The notes under the pieces are model-generated. The model made no database searches. It was not told the origin of the DNA and saw only the letters and a list, made by a program, of their open reading frames with translations. The translations under genes and the position numbers were made by a program. Of a stretch of DNA of 64,000 nt, positions 12,501-23,400 are shown piece after piece (position 1 is the stretch's first letter; each line of letters begins with the position of its first letter). Source of the stretch: Athripsodes cinereus (taxonomy: Eukaryota; Arthropoda; Insecta; Trichoptera; Leptoceridae); NCBI GenBank assembly GCA_947579605.1, contig OX388307.1, forward strand, positions 16,965,237-17,029,236, given 5' to 3'.

Positions 12501-15413
12501 TCCATTTATCCGAAATTCTGATATGCCGTGAAAGTTATCTAGTAGCAGTAGTAGCTATAGATACATATCGACTGTCCAGTTCCACAACTCAACAAGTCGA
12601 AATGTCTTAGGTAGGTATATTCTGGTCTTAGGTAGGTATATTCTGATATGCCGTGAAAGTTATCTAGTAGCAGTAGTAGCTATAGATACATATCGACTGT
12701 CCAGTTCCACAACTCAACAAGTCGAAATGTCTTAGGTAGGTATATTCTGGTCTTAGGTAGGTATATTCTGATATGCCGTGAAAGTTATCTAGTAGCAGTA
12801 GTAGCTATAGATACATATCGACTGTCCAGTTCCACAACTCAACAAGTCGAAATGTCTTAGGTAGGTATATTCTGGTCTTAGGTAGGTATATTCTGATATG
12901 CCGTGAAAGTTATCTAGTAGCAGTAGTAGCTATAGATACATATCGACTGTCCAGTTCCACAACTCAACAAGTCGAAATGTCTTAGGTAGGTATATTCTGG
13001 TCTTAGGTAGGTATATTCTGATATGCCGTGAAAGTTATCTAGTAGCAGTAGTAGCTATAGATACATATCGACTGTCCAGTTCCACAACTCAACAAGTCGA
13101 AATGTCTTAGGTAGGTATATTCGAGCAATCGCCATTCTTGTCATTTAAAAACACAACAAAAAGTGAAATATACCATATTATAATAATCGCACTGTTAGAG
13201 GCATTACGTTGTCTTTGTTCCGTTCAATAGTTAAACAATTCCAAATGTTTATTTGTGGAACTGAAAATAGATACATTTTTTTTCGTTAACTAAATATTTT
13301 ATATAAAAAGGTAACTTGAAGGGAACCGTGTATTTTTTTAGTTATTTTTTTGTGGAATTGATAGTGTGCCTGTTCGAAAATTTCGACTTGTTGATGTGTG
13401 GAACGCTAGTCTATATAATAATATGAGGTTTCTTACCTGAAATATTACCGGAAGTTTCTTATCATATGCCATGTAATATTCAATGTGTCCCATCTCATGA
13501 TGAATCACATAGAAATCTTCCATTGAAAGTCCGGCGCAGTAAATCATCCTACATCACAATACATTAGCATAGAGTAACCTAATATTTAGATATTGATACA
13601 TAAGTAGTGGGTGCATATTTTATATTGCAACAGGTTTGTTTTTTATACAAATATGTTATCTGACCTGTAATCATTTGGCAAAAACATATTAGCGGCAGTA
13701 CCATGACATTTAGTATCATCCTTTCGACTAGACCCATTACTTTTATCTCCAAAATATGAAAATTTCCAGAATTTTTCAGTCAAGGGAGGTAAACCCATTG
13801 AAGTATAAAAATCCTCGGACCTCTTCAGCTAAAAATAATTATTATTATTATGTTTTGTATAAATCTATTTTATATAAAAATTTCCACAAGACAATATAAT
13901 TTTAATTACGTGTGTTGAAGAAATCGGAACTGAACGGCCAAAGGAAATGTTAGATAACAAAAAATACGTATTATGTGCATAATGGAAATGGAATACATGG
14001 AAATTCCGAAAAATCGCAAAAATAATCTTACTTACCATATCGCGCGTTGTCCAATTTGTACTTTTAATAATTTTATTCAAATCAATATGTTTTGCTTGCG
14101 GCAGAATTAAATCCAAAATTGATTCCCAATTTTGTGCCCACATATTTCCCAAAATATGTGCTGGTATAGGTCCCCTTTCTGAAACAACTTGGGGGCCATA
14201 GTATCTCCTCAGAAAGTATCTCGCTACTCCATGCAGCGCGATGTATAAATCCTGGACATCGTTATACAATTGTTCCATGAGGTTTTCTAAATTTGGCATC
14301 TCCAATTCTCCTCGCCATATTTCTCCAATATCAGAGTATCCTATATGATAAAGGCAACAATAAAAAATATTATTTCGCGATTGCAAGACATAATAACTTC
14401 ATGAGCAAAATATAAACCTTACCGTTTCTTTTTGCAGCAGCATTTTTCACGCTGACCATTTTATTATAGAAAGGCTTCATGGGAGGACCAACTTTCTCCC
14501 TCCATGTTAGCCAGGCCCATTGTAAAACAGGTTCGTTTTTACTGTGCATCATAAGCCTTTCTAGGTCTGGTTCGCCCGAGAAACATATTTCATTTACTTT
14601 TCGTTGTTTTAGATGATACCCTGCTGATATCTTTGATGCCAAATTTATAATTTCATTTGACAGTTCCTTATCGTTGTTCAAATCATCATCATCAAAAGAA
14701 TATAAATTTTCCGACGCGGAGTTGATGGAATTGATTGCTAGCAAATATGAAAATATTGCTTGCTCCATATTTTTCATATCCTTTTCATTAACGTTTGAGC
14801 TGTTCACATATGGAATACATATTTTAGAAGTCGTATAAATTGTTTGCATCTCAGTTAAAACATTTGATATAATTCTGTAAAAAATCATTAAATCGATTTT
14901 AAAATAGTTTCAACCTCATGTAAAGAATCAATAAAAAAGAAATATTACAAATTCTCACTCAGATTCTCTGGGGGTCATAGTTGCGCCTCTGCATAGAAAG
15001 TACAGCTGCCTCTTTTGATTTTCATTAATTAATGTAATATCAATATTCTCCACTTTCTCGCATACATCCTTCCTCCATTTGGATCTTGACTCCTCTAATA
15101 TCGGACCAGTATGTTCTGCATCATCCTCCCCAACAGATGTTCTCCAGGTTAAATCTGCTGCTTCAATATTAAACTTCAAAATTGTTTCATTCATCTCTTC
15201 GAGCCATTTGGAAAGCTTTTGTTGGCAATCTTGAGGATTATTTTTAAGGTGAATATGGTTGAATAATTGAAAAACGACATTGCCGCAGGCTGTGAGAGCT
15301 CTGACATCAGCAGCTTTTGGGTCAAATTTTATTTTGTAGCCATTATCATTCTGAAGGACAACTTGCTTGGTTAAAAGTAAAGTAATAATTATTGTAGTTA
15401 ACTTTTGGAACAT
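9566..15413 (-). CDS. ACE: Angiotensin-converting enzyme-like peptidyl-dipeptidase, secreted (complete)
   Basis: Coding exons on the minus strand are 15413-14959, 14874-14423, 14340-14036, 13828-13665, 13548-13437, 12018-11546, 10565-10416 and 9728-9566: 2274 bases, 757 residues, phases all agreeing. M2-family zinc peptidases cut dipeptides from peptide C-termini. An N-terminal signal peptide (MFQKLTTIIITLLLTKQVVL) and no C-terminal membrane segment (ends IPLGW) predict a secreted single-domain enzyme, as in Drosophila Ance. Zinc ligands are H476 and H480 of HEMGH and E505 of QESIGD. GPIPAHILGNMWAQNW, K643/H645 (GAKFHIP) and R654/Y655 (PYVRYF) are kept. The usual CHASAW pocket reads CHGTAAN (445-451). 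An extra acidic stretch (SFDDDDLNNDKE) lies between ICIPY and NEICF, making the protein longer than the usual single domain of roughly 600-650. Insect ACEs act in reproduction and, in some sap feeders, in saliva; the role here is unknown. Confidence 0.95.
10075..10330 (+). mobile_element. Helitron-like fragment in ACE intron
   Basis: The stretch AAAATTCTCGTGTCGCGGTG, followed by CTCCTCCGAAACGGCTGGAC and CGATTTTGATGAAATT, matches the left part of a sequence class common in insect genomes and usually assigned to non-autonomous Helitrons. No 3' hairpin with CTRR end was found, so the right boundary is open. Confidence 0.5.
10983..11053 (+). repeat. Dispersed repeat 'R' fragment in ACE intron
   Basis: Short copy recognised by CAAGTTTTCGAGTGTCTTGG and GACAATTAACATCT. 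It lies in the intron between exons 12018-11546 and 10565-10416. Confidence 0.5.
12056..12244. mobile_element. Fold-back MITE with CCTAGNCAAAACACATTT ends, copy 1
   Basis: Termini CCTAGACAAAACACATTTAA and the inverted ATGTGTTTTGACTAGG. The interior is a second long inverted repeat (TCGCAACCTCGTC / GACGACGTTGCGA and GACGCGTTCTCGCAA / TTGCGAGAACGCGTC) around a short loop near 12155. It lies in the ACE intron 12019-13436. The same terminal module is found at 22211-22374. Confidence 0.82.
12521..13122 (+). repeat. 125-bp tandem repeat, 4.8 copies
   Basis: ATATGCCGTGAAAGTTATCT recurs at 12521, 12646, 12771, 12896 and 13021. Each unit contains CTTAGGTAGGTATATTCTGG plus a second partial copy of the same motif. 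The copies look identical by eye. It lies in the ACE intron between exons 13548-13437 and 12018-11546. Confidence 0.95.
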
Positions 15414-15459
15414 TTTGTTTTCACAATAAATATTTCTGTGAAATAGATATTATTATCTC

Positions 15460-15500
15460 GTAGGGATATCCAACACTACAGAATAACCAAATATATAGGA
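15460..15500 (-). promoter_or_regulatory. Possible TATA promoter of the ACE-like gene
   Basis: On the minus strand CCTATATATTTGG lies about 80 bases before the ATG at 15413, at a suitable spacing for a short 5' leader. No initiator motif was recognised. Inference only. Confidence 0.35.
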
Positions 15501-16129
15501 CGCAACTTTTTTTAAATCAAAATAAATAAAAAACAGTCTTTTTTTTTACACAATTAGTAAATTACTCATAGATAAGATACCTTGTCTGTAATAGGTATTT
15601 GAGATCCAAATGTACCTACTTATTATACATCAGCCATTATGATTATTGAATAAAATAAACTACATTCCTCAATATACTAAATACCCCTGTAAATAATTAT
15701 ATTATCTTATCTAATCTGTTTCCCCCCTATGTATACCTACACGTAGGTATATAAAATGAAATTTATTACGCGTCTGTATATACCTTCCTCTATAATATTA
15801 TTATTTCAGACAGGTATAAGTGTCATGAAAAACACCAACAAAAAATAATATCTATTTGATCCGTAGATATAGGTATAAATAGCCTCTATTTATAATAATA
15901 TGTTTCTACAGCTGTTGTGTTGGCTGGAAGGCGGCAGGCAAATATGAAAATTAATACTAAGTCAAGATCTTAGGTGTTCCAAATCAAATTGCACAAAAGG
16001 AAAAAATACTGTCCAGAGTTTAGATTACATATTTTTATTTACCTATAGCTATTATGTACCTACCTAATAAAATCAAATTGAATAACGTCATTATGTTTAT
16101 TAAAAATAACTCTTACAATGCTTTACATA
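15501..16129. other. Intergenic, nothing recognised
   Basis: AT-rich sequence upstream of the ACE-like gene. No ORF of note and no clear repeat structure apart from short TAGGTA-type motifs. Confidence 0.5.
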
Positions 16130-16600
16130 CAGTAGTCGTCACACTTTTCTGAATAAGGGCCACAAAGAAGGTATCATTGAGAGCCGCACACTTAAGAATT
16201 TTATATTTGTAGGTACAGTTATATATATGTCCCCCAAAGTTGGCAACTCTGAATTTTGTGTTTTACGATTTTTCAAAAGTGAACACCTTTCTTTTAGGTC
16301 TCAGTTTTCAAATTTTAACAATTTCCCTTGTACTCAAAACTTCTACCAGCCCGTCGTAAAAATTTCAAAAAAGGAAAGGAATTTCAAATGTTTCACTATC
16401 TCGTCGGATTATTTAAAGAATATTTTCGCAGGTTACCGAATAATTTTTTTTTATTTTCCTTCACTTAAAAATTCAATCCCCCCCCCCCCCCCTTTCCCCA
16501 ATGCTTTACGAATTTAAAATATTTAAATAAAACTTATTTAATTAACTCAAATTCGCATATTAAATTAAAAACGTTGCGGGCCGCAGTTTGACGACCGCTG
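16130..16600. mobile_element. Degenerate hAT-like element
   Basis: Left end CAGTAGTCGTCACAC and right end GACGACCGCTG are imperfect inverted matches. GGGCCGCAGTTTGACGACCG is typical of hAT ends in many genomes. Flanking bases (TTTACATA, GTTTAATA) are only a weak 8-bp match, so boundaries are tentative. The interior holds a C-tract repeat copy. Confidence 0.45.
16460..16545 (+). repeat. C-tract dispersed repeat, copy 1
   Basis: A run of about 14 C flanked by AAAAATTCAAT and TTTCCCCAATGCTTTACGAA. One of six related copies in the window, each with a pyrimidine run followed by CAATGC or CATTGCCAGA-like sequence. Confidence 0.5.
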
Positions 16601-17989
16601 GTTTAATATTTTTTCTTATACAATACTTTCACTGTAGATGGCTTATAGATCGTTTATAAAATTTTAAAGTAAAATTTATTATTTTAAACTTTAATACAAA
16701 CCACCCTAATATATATTTATATGTATCTTTGTTCTACACAATAAATAAACAAATATTTCTTTCTTTATTTTAATTTTAAAATAATTAATATTATTATACA
16801 CCTGGCACAGGTATTTTAATACCCATCGAGGAGTTTGTCGATTGCAATGATTTAAATTAATTATTCCGTCCTCCCTCGGGGGACGTCCAACGCACTGAAT
16901 TTCCACGACAGACTGAACGACTGAAACTGAAACAATATTCAATAAACTTCAGGTGCCTTGCCTCACAAATGTTTTACTATCTCTATCTCTATTCCTGTTT
17001 CTACTTTATATACATAATATTATATCTATCTGTTATCATTTCCCAATACTATGTATAATATAATGTGTCACATAGAAAAGCTTTTTACATTAATTAACGA
17101 ATACATTTGTATAGTGAGTTTATAATCTATATAAGTTATTAGAACAATGACGGAAATTAAAAGGACTACTGATTTAGGTACAAATATGCGACCATTGAAA
17201 TTATTGTACTTCCAAAAATAGTCCCAATAAATAAACAGCGCTTTTTGTGATTGGCTTTTAAGCTCTTGACTATTTTTTTTAATTTTCAAAATATCTTATT
17301 TTCCTTGATTGAAGAAACATAATACATATTATTGAACATGAAAATGAAAAGGAAAATAAAATCTAGAGTATGAAGAAACATCTTCGGTGTGTTCCGTATC
17401 CTTGGTTTGAAAATAAAAATAAATAAATCATGAACTTCTTTCATTTACTACCCCTCTATTATATCGACTATTTTATAAATAATAGAGATAGGTCAACCCT
17501 CCTTTACACGAGACTTGTCTCTATAAGGAGGATGTTTATAAAGACTTAAGTTTTTATCACATAATCTATTTATTGTTATATCTGTATTGTTTGTTTTGTT
17601 CAATAAAATAGATAAAAATAAAGGTATATATGTATACGACTTAGAATATTGTTGACAGCCGATACTACTACTTTCAATCAGAAGGAATAAAATGCACTTC
17701 TCTTATAGTGTAAATGTGTAGATATATTATATAGAACAATTATTACAGACAGCTTAGTGTTAGTATCATCTTGTATTTCACGGAGGAAATATCACGTATT
17801 TCAGATATTTACACATCACACCATAGAGATGGGCCGAAAGTATCGCGAATACGGAAATTCCGTGTTAGTTGGAAGATATCGCATGAATTGTATAACTAAT
17901 ATTTTTGTGACACTGGTTTATTTTGTAATATTGTAACCAATGCACAGTGAAGAATAAAATAAATAATAATACGAATTTCATACGTTTGT
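16601..17989. other. Intergenic, nothing recognised
   Basis: AT-rich, stop-dense DNA without recognisable genes. Short open frames here show no family motif. Confidence 0.5.
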
Positions 17990-18115
17990 ACTCACGTGTT
18001 TTTTTACTGTTAAGTATAAGAATTTTAATAAATATCCAACTTTTCAAGATGCCTACCCCCCCCCCCCCCCTCAATGCTTAATTTTCGATTTAGTATAAAA
18101 ATTTGAAAATTATCG
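17990..18115 (+). repeat. C-tract dispersed repeat, copy 2
   Basis: ATGCCTA, a run of about 15 C, then TCAATGCTTAATTTTCGATT and TAGTATAAAAATTTG. It shares flanks with copies at 27880 and 21960. Confidence 0.55.
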
Positions 18116-18799
18116 AAATCCAATCATTTTGATTTGATGCATTACATATTTAAATTAATACCTATATGTAATATTTATACAAAGACGCTTTTATGTAAAA
18201 CTCAATTATTGTTTCCTTTAGAAAGACATATTATAAAGTCTCCATATTATTATTACATTATTATTCACAATATATTTTGTAAACCTACGAATTGTAACAT
18301 CTAATGAAATTAGAATATTCTACACATCACTACAACAGTTCAAACAATAAACGTAACCCACAAGAGCTTCTACCTCTGTACTATCTATTTGTCTATAAGT
18401 ATAATACATATTATATCATCTATATATTATATAAATGTAGGTACATAGATAGATAAATAATAAAATGTCTCGATTTATAGTCAATCAAGAGAGAGAAGAA
18501 ACACAATACAAATGTTATTCAGACGTATCAAATTGCTATTTCTCAATCATTCCCATTTGTCTTCATGAAGCACAGATTATCCAGCAGCGGCAACCTAATT
18601 TATATTCCGAACGTGAACTTTTTCTTATAGTCGCAGTCCCAGTAACTACCTATAAGAACCTATATCTATATCTACATACATAACTGTTATTTACTTCTAT
18701 AGACAATTTAGTTCACAATAATGTAAAATGAAAACAAGCAAAATTAACTTTTTTATATACTTAAGAGATGAACTAAAATTGGCTAATACTAATATATCG

Positions 18800-18942
18800 T
18801 TTTTAAATAAAATATTTAAACTTGAATTACAAGTCTTGAAAAGCTCGTCAATGGTGCAAGTGCACTGAAATCGCGATAGCGTAATTTAAATTAATGTAAC
18901 AAATAAATATAGTAATTCAAGTTTAAATATTTTATTTAAAAA
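18800..18942. repeat. Inverted repeat, 31-bp exact arms
   Basis: The arm at 18800-18830 (TTTTTAAATAAAATATTTAA...) returns exactly inverted at 18912-18942. The outer flanks also share CTAATATATCG. The spacer is 81 bases. Probably a small fold-back element; family unknown. Confidence 0.7.
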
Positions 18943-19039
18943 TGTCTAGAAATTGTTACATAGTTAATGCCTCTAAAAAAGTGAAACTAATATATCGCGC
19001 ATCTGCATATTTTTCTCAATGTTTTATCAAATTTATAAT

Positions 19040-19200
19040 TTACTATTACTACTAGTACTAATACACAATATCCCAAAGTGGGGTAGCCACCAGACCAACT
19101 GCATTTAATAAACATGCAAGCCGTCATCTCCGTGTCAAAAAAAAAAAAAAAAAGACATTCAGTATGGGTGGCAAACCTCATCGCTGAATTTAAGGTGTAA
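19040..19200 (-). repeat. Dispersed repeat 'R' copy, inverted
   Basis: Reads on the minus strand as GATGAGGTTTGCCACCCATA, then a T run, GACACGGAGATGACGGCTTG and GTTTATTAAATGCAGTTGG. It is one of the two clearest copies of the right half of the family. Confidence 0.6.
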
Positions 19201-19829
19201 CGTGCCTTTATTTATCGAACACATGCCTTTTACAGTGCACTCGAAAACGTGCGGAAAAAAGTGGGAAACCAATTATTTGCCGGGTATAATCCGCAGGTAC
19301 CTATACGTTGAAGCCTAGGAATGAAAAAAATGAAAGACACTGGTATATAGGAGTCCGTCAGGGAAGTCCACCTACCATGAGTGTGAACTTTAGTTCTAAA
19401 CTTCGGTGGTAGCTTTACCTCAGCCCTCTGCGGTCTGTCATATATCCAATATTATATTTCCTTTGAATCGGATGATAAAATATAAAGAATAAAAAATATA
19501 AATCTAAAAAAATATCATTATATACCTTCGTGAATTTATTTTATAAAAATGAAAATTCTGGCCAGACAGAAACATAAAACAATATTTTATTTGATTTTGT
19601 AAAAATCAATTATTTTCAGAAATCCTTGCATAAATATTGAGTTTTAATTAAGATCTCCCATCTACTTTCAATTCAATAAACAAATAACGTTACCAATGGC
19701 CCTTTGTATTCATTTTTTTTACAGAAATTAATTAGAATACCACAGACAGGTTTGTACAAATTGTGTTCTCTGTAGTCGATGTCTAGAGGTGGTGTCGATC
19801 TGGTAATTATGGTTACTACTAGTGTAAAT

Positions 19830-20323
19830 TAGAGATGAAACGGATATCCGGTAACTATCCGGTATCCGGCATATCCGGCCTAAATTTGCTATCCGGCCGG
19901 ATACCGGATAGTACCTCAATATCCGGCCGGATACCGGATATTCAAAAACTACGACAATTTCCTATAATAAAATGCAATACATAATCTTTGTGAGGTAAAT
20001 ATCAATAAAATGGCTTATAATTATGAGATCTTTTATTTAAAGTCGGAAAATTTACAATTACACAATATACAGCTCTTGTTCTTCTTCTTATCAAAGAAAA
20101 TATTTTTAATTAATAGTCAACAACTTAATACTCAAAATTAACAAGTGGTAAATTATGGTTAATAAAGACTAAATTTTCAGCGTTCGCAGGCAACAAGCGA
20201 TTTCGCTCGTTGCCTGCAACGAGACGATGGTCCGAATATCCGGCCGCCGAATATCCGGCCATCCGGCCTCGCAGCTCGCCGGATATCCGGTATCCGGCCA
20301 AACAACTATCCGTTTCATCTCTA
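19830..20323. mobile_element. hAT-like MITE 2 (ATCCGG-rich)
   Basis: A 494-bp element with exact 8-bp target duplications GTGTAAAT (19822-19829 and 20324-20331). Termini TAGAGATGAAACGGATA and the exact inverse TATCCGTTTCATCTCTA. Near both ends the hexamer ATCCGG/CCGGAT is repeated many times (about 19845-19940 and 20235-20300). The middle is AT-rich and has no transposase. Confidence 0.93.
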
Positions 20324-20434
20324 GTGTAAATACCTACGCTTAAGAAATTCATTGATACAAATACAGTCAATATTGTCGAGCGATTATACTCGAGGGAAGT
20401 TCGTGTAAATTTTATTAAAATATAAATATAACAC

Positions 20435-20520
20435 TTGTTTAATATTTCCACAAGACTATCAATTAATGATGATGAGAACGTAAGCTCTAGTAAGCCAGCT
20501 CCCGCGATCAATAAAGCCCA
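20435..20520 (+). mobile_element. Penelope-like terminal remnant
   Basis: GATGATGAGAACGTAAGCTC, then TAAGCCAGCTCCCGCGATCA and ATAAAGC. It closely parallels the 50.1-kb copy (GACGATGAGAACGGAAGCTC, then AAAGCCGGCTCGC, AATAAATAAAG). It is short and degenerate. Confidence 0.45.
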
Positions 20521-20845
20521 GCGGGAATTTTCTTTTACACGAGAAAATATTCATATTTATTTTACGCAAAAACTTAACACAATATTAGGTAGGTACCTAC
20601 TACCTACCTATATTTGTTATGTTATAAATAATCATATTTTTTGGATTCTATATACCTACACTTTTAAGTTTTCTTTACTTTAGTTGTGAGTTAACTGATA
20701 TAACATGATACTTTTCGAGTAAACTGATACATCATGATACTTATACACCCACGCTACTGTGAAAAACAATTTTTATTATTCGTAAGAAATATTGTTAACA
20801 TAGATACATAAGTAAAAAAATGTAATCGAATAATTATATCTCAGT

Positions 20846-20945
20846 GGAGTCTCGTAAAAAAGGTTTCCCTGTCTATTCTCTAATTTTCGAGTGTCCTGAA
20901 AAAGGTCTTTAACATCTTCAATTCAGCGATTAAATAACACTTACT
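20846..20945 (+). repeat. Dispersed repeat 'R' copy, left part
   Basis: GAGTCTCGTAAAAAAGG, then TTTTCGAGTGTCCTGAAAAA and AACATCTTCAATTCAGCGAT. It stops shortly before the mariner at 20970. Confidence 0.6.
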
Positions 20946-20969
20946 TACCTACCTATGTAATAGTAAATA

Positions 20970-21901
20970 TTAGGTCCTTACATATGAAATTGGCGTTTGG
21001 CGAACTGGCAACTTTGATTCAAAATATGTGGCGTTCGGCTAGGAATTCCAAATTCAAATTTATTTCAAATTTAAGACCATGTATTTCTGTGTTCGAATTA
21101 CGAAATTTATTTGTTATCGCGTCATTTGTTTTTCTTTCACATCGTTCTGTTCACAATATGGAGAACTTAAAATATCGCTATATTTACGAATATGAGTTTC
21201 ACCTCGGCACTAGTGCTGCAGAAACGGCTCGTAGGATTAACAATGCGTATGGGGAAGCTACTGCAAAAGAAAATACGGTACGTTATTGGTTCCAACGTTT
21301 CCGTTCTGGAAATTTTGACCTACAGAACAAGCCTCGTGGACGGCCGGAGACACAAGTTGATAACGAAGAATTAAAAGCAATTGTGGAAGCAGATCCATCG
21401 CAAACCACGTCAGAGTTAGCGGCAGGCTTCGGTGTGAGTGATAAAACCATTTTGATTCACTTGAAACAAATTGGAAAAGTGAAAAAACTTGAAAAATGGG
21501 TACCGCATGAATTGGTACTGCTGCTTCAGGACAACGCTCGACCACATACGGCACGTTTGACGACCGCAAAACTACGGGAGCTGCGACTGGAATGTCTTCG
21601 ACACCCACCATACTCCCCGGACCTTGCTCCAACTGATTACCATTTTTTTCGGAATTTGGACAACTTCATGCAAGGAAAAAAATTCAATTCTCACGAGGCT
21701 GTCCAAACGGCCTTCAAAGATTTTATTGATTCTCGCTCACACACTTTTTTTAGTAAAGGAATCAATGAACTACCTTCGAGATGGCAAAAGTGCATAGATA
21801 GCCATGGTACATACTTTGACTAAATAAAAAAATAGTTTCATAAAAAAAAATCGTTTTCATTTCTGCCATATGAAACGCCAATTTCATATGTAAGGACCTA
21901 A
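20970..21901 (+). mobile_element. Cecropia-type mariner, internally deleted
   Basis: A 932-bp element with 29-bp identical inverted termini starting TTAGGTCCTTACATATGAAA and TA on both sides (20968-20969, 21902-21903). The identical termini and open transposase frame indicate a young copy. Full-length mariners are about 1.3 kb, so roughly 350 bases are missing from the centre. Confidence 0.95.
21158..21823 (+). pseudogene. Mariner transposase lacking the central region, frame intact
   Basis: The likely start is the ATG of MENLKYRYIYEYEFHLGTSA; an upstream in-frame ATG exists but lies close to the terminus. The 221-residue product keeps both N-terminal helix-turn-helix motifs (AAETARRINNAYG; TTSELAAGFGVSDKTILIHL), the linker WVPHEL, and then jumps to QDNARPHTARL, YSPDLAPTDYHFF and the family C-terminus RWQKCIDSHGTYFD. 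The first catalytic Asp and about 115-120 residues are absent. Order and motifs match the cecropia (Hsmar1-like) group. The product could bind its termini but not catalyse. Confidence 0.9.
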
Positions 21902-21954
21902 TATACTCGTAACACTTACCCAGATTGTTGATCAGTTTTCCAAGTAAGGATCTT

Positions 21955-22210
21955 TTTGTAGTTCTTTTTTACGAAATTCGATAATTTCCCTGCCACTCGA
22001 AATTTCTACCCCTCCCCCTCCCCTCCCTTCCCCCATTGCCAGATTTTCAAAATATATTTTGGAATATTTCACTATTTATTCAGTTTTTTACGACTATTTC
22101 CTTAAAATCAATTAAACACTTTTTAGTGCCTATCCTAAATTAAGTATCTACCCTTTTTTGAAGTCTCAATTTTTAAAATTTTATGATACATTTCAAATTT
22201 ATCCCTGGCC
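21955..22210 (+). repeat. C-tract dispersed repeat, copy 3
   Basis: GCCACTCGAAATTTCTACCC, a CCTCCC-rich run, then CATTGCCAGATTTTCAAAAT. The family appears to continue on the far side of the MITE at 22211-22374 (AATATTTCACAATCTCTTCGG). Confidence 0.55.
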
Positions 22211-22374
22211 CCCTAGTCAAAACACATTTTAGCGTTATGAAGTCGTTCGACTACAAACGAAATTACGACAATCTACCTACATGTACCATATAATTATGCG
22301 TTATTGTTGCAATTATAGTCGTAATTTCGTTTGTAGTCGAACGACAAGTGACGCTAAAATGTGTTTTGACTAGG
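22211..22374. mobile_element. Fold-back MITE with CCTAGTCAAAACACATTT ends, copy 2
   Basis: Termini CCCTAGTCAAAACACATTTT and the inverse AAAATGTGTTTTGACTAGGG, then AGCGTTA/TGACGCT. Inner arms GTCGTTCGACTACAAACGAA and TTCGTTTGTAGTCGAACGAC pair exactly but differ from those of copy 1. Confidence 0.85.
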
Positions 22375-22554
22375 GCTGCTGGTGTCACAAAGTTCGAAAG
22401 TTTGTTGGAGAAAATGAAATATTTCACAATCTCTTCGGTTTTGCCGCCCTTCATTTTTGCCTCTCTGAGCGTTTGTCCGGCTCGCCCTGCTCTAGATCGA
22501 GCCCCACCTCTTTCTGTTTCTGCTTTCTCCCTTCCTCACCCCGACTATTAACCC

Positions 22555-23285
22555 GGTAGTATAGAAATATTTTTAATTTAATTTCCCCACCAAGTCATAA
22601 CGGAGTTAGATACTTTTTTTATTATATCCGTGATTTACATTCTACATAAAAATAAATAACATAAAAGTGAATAAAATTGCACGATCATGGCATCTCTCAT
22701 AAATGAGATGACCGTTCTTGTCACAACGACATCAGAGCATTGAATAGAGAGCCACCTCACACCCACATCGCGTACAATATAAAATAAAAGAGGAATTAAG
22801 TTAGAATAATATTAAGTACTTACTTTCTCAATTTCAATTTATTCAAGAAATATTTTTTAACAATATAGTTAGGTATATTAACAAATTCAAAATATAACTA
22901 TTAATTTTTCCGTGGATTCGTCCCCAGTCAGCCTAATCATGCTGGTATAAGGGGAACAACCTTAACTTAATACTAACATGCTAGTAAAAATACAAAACAG
23001 AAAATAAAAGAATAACTAAGCTAGGATACAAGTTGGTGAATCACAGAAGGCCGAGGCAAGGTGTCCAGAGGCGTGTTAGGCGTTCATAGGACGCGGACCT
23101 GAGAGTGCCTGCATCGTGTTGAAACACTCAGTACTTAGCACTTTTAACGGCGGGCAAACCGCCCAGTGACCTATGCATTTGAGAGCCTTGTGGAATAAGC
23201 TGAAGATATAGAATTCTTACAACTGGAAAGAAAATTCATATATTTTTTTTTAACAATATTTATTTTTCAAAATTCCGGCACAATT
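22555..23285. other. Intergenic, less AT-rich block, unclassified
   Basis: Contains GTATAAGGGGAACAACCTTA and, near 23040-23170, GCCGAGGCAAGGTGTCCAGA and GCGGGCAAACCGCCCAGTGA, higher in GC than surroundings. No ORF or element ends were recognised; it may be an old transposon fragment. Confidence 0.4.
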
Positions 23286-23289
23286 AAGA

Positions 23290-23400
23290 AATCATAAATA
23301 TTCTCAAACTGCCAGACTGGAATTTTGCTGGCGGGGGGTAGGGGTAGGGGTCGAAATTTAAAAAACTTGGTATTTTCTGAAATTCCTTTCTAGAATCTAG
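23290..23400 (-). repeat. C-tract dispersed repeat, copy 4, with G-rich plus strand
   Basis: The plus strand reads GGCGGGGGGTAGGGGTAGGG around 23335-23352; the minus strand gives AAATTTCGACCCCTACCCC and then GCCAG, as in other copies. The G runs could form a quadruplex. Confidence 0.5.

Noticed and set aside
12521..13122. CRISPR-like regular array
   Set aside because: Units are contiguous identical 125-bp copies without unique spacers, inside an intron of an animal gene; it is a minisatellite.
20125..20511. 128-residue minus-strand frame
   Set aside because: Runs across the right end of hAT-like MITE 2 into flanking DNA and a Penelope-like remnant; no protein motif.
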